This document shows, piece after piece, positions 45,172 through 55,836 of a DNA stretch of 64,000 nt. A model generated the notes under the pieces. The model did no database searches. It saw only the letters and a program-made list of their open reading frames with translations, and was not told the DNA's origin. A program made the translations under genes and the position numbers. Origin of the DNA: Zygnema cylindricum (Eukaryota; Streptophyta; Zygnematophyceae; Zygnematales; Zygnemataceae); contig JBBHKE010002590.1 in NCBI GenBank assembly GCA_037447655.1, positions 62,001 through 126,000 of the forward strand. Reading direction: 5' to 3'. Position 1 is the stretch's first letter; each line of letters begins with the position of its first letter.

Positions 45172-45950
45172 ATAGTTGTCCTATTCGTACGGATTTCGAC
45201 TTTTTTCCGAAAACTACGTAGTATTCGTTACTTTCATACCGTTCGTTAGTTTTCGCTGTACGATGTTCGAAAACGTACGGAAGCCGTCCCCTTAACCCTA
45301 AAAAATCCTTAAAAAATCCTAAAAACTAATTCTACAAAGCTGCTAAAATAAAATCATACAATGCTGGCAGTTCAGAACATAGTTCAAAAGTAGGCGTTTC
45401 TATTGCAGGCCTTTTTTATGCGCCTTTACTGTAAGTTGTGTTATGGGCTTTTCATGTGATCTTCTTAAATGGCTACTTTGATCAGAGACCGTCCGATCGT
45501 CCAAATCTGACGATAGTCCTATTGTAAGTTGTGTTATGGGCTTTTCATGTGATCTTCTTAGATCGCTACTTTGATCAGCGACCGTCTGATCGTCCAAATC
45601 TGACGGTTTAAATAAAAAATACCTCAAAACTCACAGAAAAATATTTTTTTGTCCGAATGTTTTTCAAAATTTAGACATGACGTTTAATTCTCTATCGATC
45701 GATGTGCAACTCAACCCTGTTACTATTTTTTTCATTTTGCGACCAATACAATATGGGTCTTAAGGTCATATTGTATGTTTTGCGTACAATAGGCATATTG
45801 TATGGGCCTACTTTCACCTACTTTTGAACTATTATGGTTCAGAAGCTAGCCGTCCTTTTCACGGAGTACGATTTCGTGCCGTTAATTCTTTGCTCGATTT
45901 TGTGTCAATCGTTGTGTTGTTTTGGGTCGCGTTTACAAATGTCCGTACGG
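45172..45950. other. Intergenic with a 93-bp tandem duplication
   Basis: Units 45430-45522 and 45523-45607 share TGTAAGTTGTGTTATGGGC and most of what follows. Otherwise no gene or repeat is recognised. Confidence 0.7.
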
Positions 45951-46797
45951 TAGTGTTGGGTATCGAGGACCTTTTGCCGATATTCGATATATATATCGAA
46001 TTTATGGTACCCGATTATCGATATATCGCATCGATATATCGAAATAAAAATATCGTGGTATATCGCCAATATATCGTATCGTCAATATATCGAGGCATTT
46101 GAAAAAATAAAAATAAAAAATGAAAATCTTCGCAGGTCTCCAAAGTCACGTGCCTTCGGACAAGGTGACCGTAAAATGTTTGCCGAAGAGAAATACGGTT
46201 TTTTCCTTAAAGTCATCAGAGTGAAGGAGATCTCTGAGGTACATTGACGCGGTACACTTGCGAAGTACACGTACGTAATACGCAAGTACGGATTTCCATA
46301 CGAAAATGGTCGGTTCTCAAATCTTTGACGATTTTAGAGATTTGATCGTCAACTTACAAGAACCACTCAAATCAAAGCACGTATGTAAAAACTTGTTTAC
46401 AGAAGATACGCGATGTTAAACGAGGCCTCTGTAATACATAAATTTTGCTGTCCGTACTATTACAGAGACCTCCTCATGTAACCATACCCCAAATAATTAA
46501 TTATATGAATTACAGGATTAGTACTTTTTTGTCGATTACATTTTGCGGCGTCTACCTTTAAGTCACAAAACGAAAATCACGTCGTACGTGGCATATTAGA
46601 CAATTTGTATTTTTCGCTAAAAAACATATTATATTAAAATATAAAATATTAAATTTAAAAAATACTATATATCGCGATATATATCGTGATGATTTATGTT
46701 GGTCTCGGTACGATATATCGAGGAATCTACTCGATCGATATTCGATATATCGAATATCGTAATTATCGTGATATGAATTTACCCGATACCCAACACT
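45951..46797. mobile_element. hAT-type MITE H4
   Basis: Ends TAGTGTTGGGTATCG and CCCGATACCCAACACT. Collinear with H3 over most of its length, including R-B. No matching 8-bp duplication is visible. Confidence 0.75.
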
Positions 46798-46914
46798 TGT
46801 GAAAATGAACAAACCAAGTACAAATTCTCCCGTGTCATCAGTGAAACTAACAGGCGTGCAAGAAAATGATACATTATTTCAGTGCTCATTTTTGACTCTC
46901 CCTCACTTCATTAA

Positions 46915-47868
46915 GGGTACTTTCGCATGTGCTAAACTTATAGTTATTTTTTGTCGTTTTCCTCCATAACTTATAAAAACAATAAAATCCGCAGCCGTAC
47001 CAAAAAATTGAAATTACCACCATACAAGTTGCGTTACCTTGAAACTTTATATGTACTGGAGTTTGTCGTCTAGCGTGATGCAATTTGTCGTTTAGCGTGC
47101 TTCGACCCACTTTCGCGTCCTTCCAGCTCATCTTCAAACTTTATATGAAATCACCTCGCGGGGTGATTTTAAATAAAGTTCCATGAGGTGAGCGAATAAG
47201 CAGATGCTGTCGCACGTGTCGGAAGTTTTTGATAATTTTTGTGCGTGGGGTACCAAAAAAAAACCCACAGCACGTTTCCAGCTTGTGCGCGACTTTTTTC
47301 CGTGCGCTTTTTTCAGTACGGTGGCCGTGGAGGGTGTCTCGACCAACGGACGCCATGTCGCAAAAGCAAAGTCCGTGAAAGCGCCCCTCTCTCTCTCCCT
47401 CTCCCGCTAACGCATCTATCTCACAATTCTTGCAATGAAAAACGTCAATAATGGCATCAAATGAAAGATCTCTAAAAACGATTTCTTTTCAATATCTTTG
47501 AGCGTATTATGATTGCAAGTAGAGTGAGAAAGGACCAAAAAACACAATCGGGAAACCATGGCGTAAATTTTTAGAATTTGTGACGTCGGCGCTCTCATAA
47601 TTGAGCGTGACTTCAAAATGTCACAAACCCTAAACATCTACAATGTCACAAGTACAAGATGCCGACAACCGTCGCTATTTTGTAAACGTCATCAATTGTC
47701 ACGAGTTTTGTAGTCGTCTAACAACCGTCACAAATTACACCCGCGTTTACATCCGTCACTTTTTAAAATAACGATTTCATTTCTTTACATAGGAATGCTC
47801 TGAAAGTAGTACGGATAATCTTCGCTAAAAACTAAGTTACAAGAGTAAGGCTGCATGCGAAAGTGCCC
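46915..47868. mobile_element. Harbinger-type MITE D1
   Basis: Inverted ends GGGTACTTTCGCATG and CATGCGAAAGTGCCC are flanked by TAA (46912-46914 and 47869-47871). It contains the hairpin AAATCACC..GGTGATTT (~47148-47169). Collinear with D2 (55837-56777). No transposase. Confidence 0.8.
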
Positions 47869-47871
47869 TAA

Positions 47872-48465
47872 GGAGGCTTCACTACTTGTACGGTGAAGGT
47901 CAGGAGGAATAGTGACGGTTGCCACATGCGCATGCTTCACTCCAATCCAAAAACCACGTGAAATTATAATATTTTTTGTCGTTTTATGTCGGCTTTGGAA
48001 ACAGGCGATTGAAATCTCTAGCTGCTCTCAGTTCGCAAAATTTTGTCGTTTACCGTCTGACATCTGTTGGATATTTCACCAGCTTGCAAAAAAACATAAA
48101 GACAAGTTGCAAAAAACGGCGCTAGCGACAACCGACAAATCTCCGCAGATCAAGGAATTGATTCTGAAACGTACGATCAAATATGTTCTGTCGTACAATC
48201 ACACATTCCGAATATGCGCCCGAATCTTGCGGCAACTATTTGTCTTTTTGTTCTAAATTTTTTGGATGGATTGCGGCAGTACGGCAAAGATTTGGACCCA
48301 TCCAGAACAGCGAACAAAAGTACGACCGTACTCATTTGTTTACAAACAAAAGGACTACTGCGGTAGCTCGATTCCGTACAGTCCGTACATTTTAGGTCCT
48401 ACTAAGGTGTCATCCGCTCAGACCCTATTTTCTCGCCCCCTCCCTCCTTTCCTCCATTCCACCAG
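47872..48465. other. Region upstream of the LxLxL-tail gene
   Basis: No recognisable coding exon. Just before 48466 lies a pyrimidine-rich tract ending CCACCAG, a good splice acceptor. A stop at 48403-48405 closes the frame upstream. Confidence 0.45.
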
Positions 48466-49851
48466 TCATTCCTCAACCTGTCAGCGGCTGCCACGTCAGC
48501 ACCCCAACCTGCTCCGCTCGCAGCCGAACCTGCCACGTCAGCATGCCATCCTGCCACGTCAGCATGTCAGGTCGCCTATGGGCTCGCTTCGACTCTCCAA
48601 AATCTCGATTTGGAAATCTCCCGCCAGGCTCCTCTGGCAGCCGCGGTGGCTGAGCTAAACGACAAACTGGAGCGTGACGTGACACCGCAGCACCGTCAGA
48701 TCGGCCGCTGGCCGTCGGATTCGGAGCGCCGAAAGTGGACCGCTCAGGAAGCGAATCCGCACGTGCGAAGCCAATTTTTCGATCCGGTCGCCACTTTGCG
48801 CCTGAGGGAGATACTTTTGGAGGAATCCGTACACTGCCGAGAATTAGAATCAGCGTACCGCCGACAGTCAGAAACCGTACAAAGCATCCGTACGGCGCAG
48901 GGAATCCGTACGGAACAGGCAATCCGGTCGGAGCAGTCGGCCTCAAGTGACGTCGGCAGGTACATTAAGACAGGCTGTACGGATTTCGTACGACCACACG
49001 TGCGGCGTCAGACCCTGAAAAACGACCGCCACCCGATCCAGGAACACCCGAGAAAGACGACAAAGAATCAAAGTCAACGGAGTGAACGAAGTCAACGGTG
49101 TCAACGGAGTCAACAATTGGAAAAACTGCCCGAAACTTCGGGCAGCTCAGAAAAGTTTCAAACATCGGCCGCCAAATCCTCCAGTCGTCGGCGCGCAGTG
49201 AAGCGGTCGGCTCCCCGAGCCTCTCTCCCTGCCACGTCAGCAGATTTGCGGATGACGTCATCATGGAGGCCTTCAATTTTCTCCACGTCAGCATTTGCCA
49301 CGTCAGCGGTCAACGATCGATTGGATACTGGCAGTATTTATTTCGGTGTGTGGAGAAAGTGCCACGTGGATAAACCTGAGAGATCCGAGGACGTCACGCC
49401 ACGTGGTAGACCCACGATCTCTCTTCCCAGTAGCTGCCACGTGGCACTCTCTCTTCCCTCCCCCTGCTCTCCCTTTACTCCGACGGGATACACATGGCAG
49501 CACCTGATTGGAAAGACAGGTTCGGAATCAGAGGGAGAATTAGGTTCGGGATTTCCCGCTTTGGATGAAGACTTTTTGTCGCCTTCTACTGCATCTTCTT
49601 CTTCTTTGTCGCTTCTGGACTTTCGGAGGGCTTTAGATAACTTGCAAAAAGACAAAACAGCGGATTCGGATTTGCCACATCATGATGCGATTGCCACATC
49701 AGCAGGAGTGACGTCAGGATCACAATACGTCACGTCACTTTTGGAGAAAGTTACGTCACCACAATCCACGTCAGCAAATGGGAAATTTTTGGGGGAGTGG
49801 GGAGGAGAGGAAGAGAGGGAACTGAACCTTGAGCTTACTTTGAGTTTATGA
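48466..49851 (+). CDS. Putative terminal exon, protein with C-terminal LxLxL (EAR-type) tail
   Basis: The frame is open from 48406 to the stop at 49851. I place the exon start at the splice-acceptor-like CAG before 48466; no convincing start codon precedes it. The protein is Ser/Thr/Arg-rich. It has a likely coiled-coil stretch near residues 45-80 (STLQNLDLEISRQ..., VAELNDKLERDV), a basic middle, repeated ATSA/STSA tetrapeptides, the LLDFRRALDNLQK segment, and the tail LNLELTLSL, with alternating leucines as in EAR co-repressor-binding motifs. Composition is GC-richer than the surroundings. The last ~90 residues recur at 53811-54073. The family is not recognised. It may be a real last exon or a captured gene fragment. 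Confidence 0.45.
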   Translation, partial: SFLNLSAAATSAPQPAPLAAEPATSACHPATSACQVAYGLASTLQNLDLEISRQAPLAAAVAELNDKLERDVTPQHRQIGRWPSDSERRKWTAQEANPHVRSQFFDPVATLRLREILLEESVHCRELESAYRRQSETVQSIRTAQGIRTEQAIRSEQSASSDVGRYIKTGCTDFVRPHVRRQTLKNDRHPIQEHPRKTTKNQSQRSERSQRCQRSQQLEKLPETSGSSEKFQTSAAKSSSRRRAVKRSAPRASLPATSADLRMTSSWRPSIFSTSAFATSAVNDRLDTGSIYFGVWRKCHVDKPERSEDVTPRGRPTISLPSSCHVALSLPSPCSPFTPTGYTWQHLIGKTGSESEGELGSGFPALDEDFLSPSTASSSSLSLLDFRRALDNLQKDKTADSDLPHHDAIATSAGVTSGSQYVTSLLEKVTSPQSTSANGKFLGEWGGEEERELNLELTLSL

Positions 49852-49975
49852 TCTGAAAAAATAGAAAGGAATGGGTGCGGAAATGTTGTAAATGGGAAGA
49901 GAGAGGTTTTCAGTTTTCCCCTTTTGTTCGGTTTTTTTTTATTTCTTGAGGAGTTGTTAGTTTTCATCCATGTCC

Positions 49976-50505
49976 CTACTCCCTCTCCCTCTCCCTCTCC
50001 CTCTCCTTCTCCCTCTCCCTCTCCCTCTCCCTCTCCCTTTCCCTCTCCCTCCCTCTCCCTCTCCCTCTCCCTCTCCCTCTCCCTCTCCCTCTCCCTCTCC
50101 CTCTCCCTCTCCCTCTCCCTCTCCCTCTCCCTCTCCCTCTCCCTCTCCCTCCCTCCCTCTCTCTCTCTCCCTCTTCCCCTCTCCCTCCCCCTCCCCATCC
50201 CCCTCCCTCTCCCTCTCCCTCTCCCCCTCCCCCTCCCTCTCCCTCTCCCTCTCCCTCTCCCCCTCCCTCTCCCTCTCCCTCTCCCTCTCCCTCTCTCTCT
50301 CCCTCTCCCTCTCCCTCTCCCTCCCTCTCCCCCTCCCTCTCCCTCTCCCTCTCCCTCTCCCTCTCCCTCTCCCTCCCTCTCCCTCTCCCTCTCCCTCTCC
50401 CTCTCCCTCCCTCCCTCTCCCTCTCCCTCTCACTGTCCCTGTCCTTGTCCCTGTCCCTTTCCTCCCACTCTTCCTCTCCCCCTCCCCTTCCCCCCCTCCC
50501 TCTTT
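49976..50505 (+). repeat. (CCCTCT)n microsatellite
   Basis: Over 500 bp of CCCTCT units with local CCCT and CCCCCT variants, ending in a degenerate CCCTGT part. Long Pro/Ser/Leu frames in it are artefacts of the repeat. Confidence 0.97.
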
Positions 50506-50699
50506 TGAATGGTGTTGGGAAAAAAAATATGGTATTAAGGTTTTAGCTTTTTTAATTCGGAAAAAAAAAAAAATCCTAGTTGAGTTTTTTTTTTTTTTTC
50601 TTAAGTTCATATTTTAATTGTACTTGTGTTTAGTTTGCTTTTGAAAGGAGGATTTTTTCATGTAAATATTTTTTCTAGAATTTTGTTTTTTTTGGAAAA

Positions 50700-50925
50700 T
50701 TGAAGTTGAAGACAAAAAGATACAAAGAGGGATAAGAAAAAAATATAGAAAAGACAAAATATGGAAAGGACAATATATGAAAAAGTCAGAAGAGGAAAAG
50801 AAAAAGGAAAATAATATCAGGAAATGACAAAATAAGGAAAAGACAAAAGGATAACAAAGTTAAGAATTGACAAAAGAAGAAAAGACAAAAGAAGAAAAGA
50901 CAAAAGAAGGAAAAGATAAAGGAAT
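50700..50925 (+). repeat. AAAGACAAAAGAAG-type degenerate minisatellite
   Basis: Repeated GACAAAA/GGAAAAGACAAA units. Reverse-strand equivalents (TTTTGTCTTTTCC) lie at about 52960-53165 in the other arm. Confidence 0.75.
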
Positions 50926-51739
50926 CGAAGTACAACAACGACTGTTTTTACCAAAAATTTGAGTTTTTCTTGTTAATCTGTCGATATGTGAAAGGGCATA
51001 AATAGTTGTAAAACCTTTTGAAGGAAGTAAAATCAAAAATGAGTTTTTTTTATCGTTTTTTTTTTTTTTTTTTTTTTGTTTTTAATGAGAGATGAAGATT
51101 CACATCAAGAAAAAGGGAAAATAGAACTAAATTAATATTTTTTTGGTGAAAACATTTTCCGCTAGCCGTTTCTCCCTTTCAAAACAGGTTTTGAGAAAGG
51201 AAGTGTTATTTTTAGGGTTTTAAGCGTTTTGGAAGTTATATTATTGTTTTTTTTTTTTTTGTTTAATGTTTTGGACATTTGTTTGTTTTCCAATTATTAT
51301 CATCAACTCATTTCAAATTTCCATCGTTTGACAATCAAGTAAAGCTTTTGGAAAATAAGGTTTAAAATTGTTCGAATTATAAATTTTGGAATTGGATCAA
51401 AGTATTGGTTTGAAATTGGTCAAATTTATAATTTCAAATTGTCGATTTGTAGTTTTTGCAAATAATTGATGTAGAATTCGTTCAAATTATTGACTTTGAA
51501 TCTGCTCTATTATTCATTTGGTATTTACTACCGTACAGGACCAAACGACACCGACGAAACTATAATACCGCAAATACAACTGAAACGTAATCATCAAACG
51601 TAACAAAAGTTCAACCAAACGTAAACTGAAACGTAACTTCAAACCAAACCAAGGGAAACGTAACTATAATACAACGCGAACAAAATAATACTATATCGAC
51701 CAAACCCGCCGATTCTCCCAATATTCTAACAAGACGTAT

Positions 51740-51865
51740 GTCAAAAGACATAAGATTTAAAACATATGACATACGACATAAAACATGAGACATACGGCAT
51801 GAGACATGAGACATACGACATACGATGTATGACATACGACATAAGACATAAGACATAAAATATAA
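51740..51865 (+). repeat. ACATACGAC / ACATAAG minisatellite
   Basis: About a dozen imperfect units of GACATACGAC and GACATAAGAC. Confidence 0.8.
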
Positions 51866-51959
51866 AATATAGACATATAAAGACGCCTTTATGATAACGG
51901 TTTAGAAGACTTAGGAGAATATGATCCCCATTGAGCATACCATTGAGGCTGAGGTTGGG

Positions 51960-52160
51960 TGAGATGAGAGGAGATGAAGGGAGACGAGAGGAGATGAGAG
52001 GAGACGAGGGGATGAGAGGAGATGAGGGGAGATGAGGGGAGATAAAAGAAGATGAGGGGAGATGAAGGGAGATGAGGGGAGATGAGAGGAGATGAGAGGA
52101 GATGAGGGGAGATGAGAGGAGATGAGAGGAGATGAGGGGAGATGGAGGGCGATGAGAAGA
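51960..52160 (+). repeat. GAGATGAGGG minisatellite
   Basis: About twenty 10-bp units, GAGATGAGAG or GAGATGAGGG. Confidence 0.9.
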
Positions 52161-53372
52161 GGTGAAATGCGAGAATGATTATGAAACGAGGTACATATCT
52201 ATATATATATATAAAATATAAGTTGAGTGGATTTCATATAAATTCCAAATATCAAATCGAATTCAAAATCAATAATTTGAATGAATTCCACATCGATTAT
52301 TTTCAAAATTTATATTTCAACAATTTGAAAAAAATCACTTATTTGAGCAAAATTCAAATCAATCATCTGAGAAAAATCCGGATCAATATTTTGAAAAAAT
52401 AACTTGATCAAATTTCCAAACCAATATTTTGATCTAATTCCAAACCTATAATTCAAACAAATTTTAAATCAAATTTTCAGGAAGCTTATTTGATTATCGA
52501 AAAATGGACATTTGGAAAATTATGGGGATAACGATTAAGTTAATTATTGGAAAATACAAAAATGTCCCAAAACATTCAACAAAGAAAAAAAATAAAAAAT
52601 AAAATAAAATAAAATAAAATAAAAGAAATATAAAAATGGAAAATATAGAAGACAAGATAAGACAAGAATAGAACTTCCAGAAGACCTAAAACCCAAAAAT
52701 AACATATTTCCTTTCTCAAAATTTGTTTTGAAAAAGAGTAACGACCAGCGATAGACATTAAAAAAAAAAAAAAATGTAATTGTAGTTCTATTCTTCCCCC
52801 ATTCCATCTAAACAAAGAGAAAAAAAAAATGTTTATTAATTCCTTTAAAAAAATTTAAGCTGTTTACACCTTTTGTATTATCCACAGGTTAACGAAAAGA
52901 AACTCAAAATTTTGGTGAAAACAATGTGGTTCTAATTCAATTCCTTCATCTTTTCCTTCTTCTGTCTTTTCCTTATTTTATCTTTTCCTATTTTGTCTAA
53001 TCCTTACTTTGTCTTTTCCTACTTTTGTCACTTAATAATTTTATCTATTCTTTGTTTTGTTCTCTTTATTTTGTCTATTCCTTATTTTGTCATTATTAGC
53101 TAATATATCTTGTTTCCCTTTTACTTTCCTCTTTTGTCTTTTCATTTTTTTTTGTCTTTTCCTCTTTATTTCTCAGAAAAACAAAATTGTAGACAAAATA
53201 ATTACCTGAAAAAAAATAAAAAATGTTCCTTTAAAAAGCAAATTTTACAACTAAACATACGTAGAAATAAAATATGAACCTAAAAAAAAGAAAAAACTCA
53301 ACTAGGATTTTTCTTTCCCAATTTTTTTAAAAATAAGCTAAAACCTTACTTTGGATTTCCCCATAACATGCG

Positions 53373-53600
53373 TGTTAGATTTCCGTGAAATCAGGGATTC
53401 GGCTGTCCCATACTAGGGAAAATTGAGCTGGCCAGGGCTCAAACCTGGAACCTCTGACTTGTGCTGTCAGCGCACTAACCACTGTGCCACCAGCTCGATG
53501 TAGAGCCTGGCGGCTCCGTACCTACTTATTTTAAGCGGCTTCGAGTGTGACGTATCACATTCTACCCCGTATTGAACCGGCTTCACGTGCCAATTCAACA
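53373..53600 (-). mobile_element. TG...CA unit carrying a tRNA cloverleaf, copy 1
   Basis: The unit runs TGTTAGATTTCC...CAATTCAACA on + and is flanked by ATGCG at 53368-53372 and 53601-53605. TG/CA ends with a 5-bp duplication fit a solo LTR of a very small (TRIM-like) element. A dispersed tRNA-derived repeat is the alternative. Strand is given for the tRNA-like part. Confidence 0.65.
53425..53496 (-). tRNA. tRNA-like cloverleaf (anticodon position CAC), probably not functional
   Basis: On the minus strand 72 bases fold 7-4-5-5: acceptor GAGCTGG/CCAGCTC, D stem GCAC/GTGC, anticodon stem CTGAC/GTCAG with loop AGCACAA, and T stem CCAGG/CCTGG with loop TTTGAGC. All stems pair. Position 33 is G, not the universal U, and the flanks are repeated elsewhere. 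It is therefore a tRNA-derived repeat more likely than a working tRNA-Val. A and B boxes are intact. Confidence 0.6.
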
Positions 53601-53810
53601 ATGCGAACGAGCGAAAAAAAAGGGGGAGAGGGAGAGGGAGAGGGAGAGAGAGAGGGAGAGGGAGAGGGACAGGGAGAAAAGGGAGTGGGACGAGGAAGTA
53701 AACTAAGAGACCCTCCTGAAAAAAAAAAGGAAAACCGAAAAGTTCTTCATTCCCAAGTACACCATTTCCACTCCATTTTTTTTTTTTTTTTTTTTGTAAA
53801 TCATAAACTC

Positions 53811-54073
53811 AAAGTAAGTTCAAGATTTGGTTCTTTCTCTTCCCCTCCTCCGCACTCTCCCAGAAACTTCCTATTTGCTGACGTAGATTTTCCTAAAAGC
53901 GACGTGTCATATTGTGATGCTGACGTCACTCCTGCTGATGTGGCCATCATGTCATGGCGTGGCAAATTCGAATCCGCTATTTTTTCTTTTTGCATGTTTT
54001 CTAAAGCCCTCTGGAAATCCACAAGCGACAAAGAAGAAGCAGAAGACAACATATGTATTGAATGTGATGCCAT
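53811..54073 (-). pseudogene. Inverted partial copy of the LxLxL-tail exon
   Basis: The minus-strand frame gives SSASSLSLVDFQRALENMQK and ends PNLELTLSL, matching the last ~90 residues of 48466-49851 with an in-frame deletion of several residues. The leucine tail is kept in both copies. The upstream part of the gene is absent, so this is a 3'-end duplicate. Confidence 0.75.
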
Positions 54074-54619
54074 AAAAGGCTGAAAAGATTAAAGTGTCAA
54101 AAGTATTTAGAAAAGCCAAAACAAGAAAGACACTAAGATAAATAAGACAGGGAAGAAAAGTAACGACAAACAAGGAACAACTGAGAGGTTTGTCGTTCAA
54201 GTGTCTTTGATTTAGATTAATATTCACGATGACACAAGAGAGTCTTATAGTAAGACGAGGTAAGGAGTAGCCGCAAAAAGGCTCTAAAAGGTACATCTAG
54301 CCTAGAGCGTAACNNNNNNNNNNTGAAAATCCCCCAAACTCCTCAAAATCCCATGTAAGAGCACGCAAGAGTTTAGAATGTACCCTAAAACTCCTCAAAC
54401 CCCCTAAAAGTACTGAAATGTACGAAAATAGTACGCAAATGTACAAAAATGTACGGTTACATAGTCAGGTACGCATTTAATAACATTTTTTTAATCGTTA
54501 AATGCGTATCGTGCGTAGTATTCGCGCGTTCGTTTCGTGCGTATTATGCGCACGGGACAACTATGATTGTATGTGAACTTTCCACGTGTAGTAAAATTGA
54601 CACGTTTAGTGTGTAGCTA
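54074..54619. other. Intergenic, includes the assembly gap
   Basis: No gene seen. Ten Ns lie at 54314-54323, so sequence continuity here is not certain. Confidence 0.7.
54314..54323. other. Assembly gap (10 N)
   Basis: A run of N of placeholder length. The true gap size is unknown. Confidence 0.95.
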
Positions 54620-54827
54620 CACCGTGAATCGCTATTAGCGTTTAGAAATAGATAGCGTTATGAAACAAATAGCGTTATTAACGCTATTTGGGAATTTGGG
54701 GGTTTTGAAGGAAATCATTTACTCTAATTTGTTGTTGAAAGGGTTTTTATTAATTCTATTTGAGAATTTGGGTAAAAAAAAGGGGTACCGCAATTAGAGT
54801 CATTGACTATAATAGCGATTCACCGTG
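54620..54827. mobile_element. TA-flanked MITE T2
   Basis: Inverted ends CACCGTGAATCGCTATTAGCG and ATAGCGATTCACCGTG lie between TA at 54618-54619 and 54828-54829. Same family as T1, 208 bp. The centre is rich in GCGTTATTAACGC-type palindromes. Confidence 0.75.
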
Positions 54828-54844
54828 TAGTCTCCTCTTGCAAT

Positions 54845-55590
54845 ACAAAGGGAGGAGATTAGCCAGACACTAGATAAAGTGACCGCTTGCTTCGAAAACA
54901 CATAATCGGACGGTCGACGTTGTCGCCCAAAAGTTTGGAGAATCTTTACGAATCTCCAGTTATCATGTTTTCATAAAAAAAGAAAAAAAAAGCAGTATAG
55001 CTTTGTATGGAAATGCACATTTTCCAGTAATGAATCTCACTTTTCGCCTTATGGAGGTTCACCCTAACATTTTTTTTATGAGTTCCGATAAATGTTGATT
55101 CTCCCTTCCCTCCCATCTCCGGTACTACAGCTTTACGTGAATTCGTACAGCATACGGTACGACTTTTAGTAACCAACCCCACGTTTTCGGTAATGGAAGT
55201 CCACCCTAATACATTTGGAGAATACAATTGTTGTAAACCTTTTCCATAGACAAAAAAAGGGGAATTGATCATGGGAATTGATCATCCCAGTGACTTGAAT
55301 TTACTTTATTTTGGTTGCCCGCGGTCACATGCGCCAGCTTGTCAAAAACTGTACATTTTAAGTACACATTAGTACTCAATCACGTACCTTTGAGTTTAGA
55401 ATTGACGGTCAATCCGTCGAACAACTTTGACTTTCAAAATATTGTTATAGCCGGTTAAAAAATTGTCGCTCTTGCGAACGTCGACCGTCATAGTAACATC
55501 AGCGATTCACACTGCCGACCAAGGTTTACGGTAACAAAACTGCGGCAACCACATGTAAATAAAAGTGTTGCGCCCAGACAGCAGGCGCAG
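54845..55590 (+). repeat. Dispersed repeat R-F plus R-A, copy 2
   Basis: Collinear with 42590-43290. No reading frame is shared. Confidence 0.75.
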
Positions 55591-55836
55591 ATATTGGCCG
55601 ACCAAAATGTCGGTGGAGGCATAAATTTCTCCTACCCGGGCAACGGACGTAGAAGCGGGTTTCATATAAAAGTATAGAAAATTTAGTACGACGTGGTAGT
55701 TGTATAGCGTACTGCTCTGTCGCGTCTCGTGTATCGTGAAAGTTCAAAGTTGACATTACATTTTTGATTTTTCAAGTGTATCGAAAAATATTGTCAGAAA
55801 TGCGATACAATATGCAACTCTATCGATTGTCTTTAA

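Larger units (their letters stand above)
49575..51265 (+). repeat. Left arm of a large imperfect inverted repeat
   Basis: It holds the 3' end of the LxLxL-tail frame, the CCCTCT array, and AT-rich downstream DNA. The same order occurs reversed at 52665-54073. Matching blocks include AATCCTAGTTGAGTTTTTT and TTTTGAGAAAGGAA. Confidence 0.8.
51266..52664. other. Spacer of the inverted repeat, with minisatellites
   Basis: No gene seen. It contains a ~10-bp repeat of ACATACGACATA type (51740-51865), a GAGATGAGGG array (51960-52160), and an AT-rich block with recurring TTTGAAAAAAATTC-like words (52200-52460). Confidence 0.75.
52665..54073 (-). repeat. Right arm of the large imperfect inverted repeat
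   Basis: Reverse complement of 49575-51265 with indels. The CCCTCT array is reduced to ~70 bp (53620-53690), and a 228-bp tRNA-bearing unit (53373-53600) is inserted between it and the AT-rich part. Confidence 0.8.

Noticed and set aside
47912-48256. 114-codon plus-strand frame upstream of the LxLxL-tail exon
   Set aside because: No motif, composition like intergenic DNA, and no plausible splice link into the next exon.
49924-50617. Four long overlapping frames on both strands (Ser/Pro/Leu- and Glu/Arg/Gly-rich)
   Set aside because: They are read-through of the CCCTCT microsatellite; a 6-bp repeat leaves every phase open.
51960-52160. Regular repeats that might suggest a CRISPR array
   Set aside because: Units are contiguous 10-bp minisatellite repeats without unique spacers, in a plant nuclear context.
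53425-53496. Calling a functional tRNA-Val gene
   Set aside because: Cloverleaf is complete but base 33 is not U, the anticodon changes in copy 2, and the flanks are part of a repeat.
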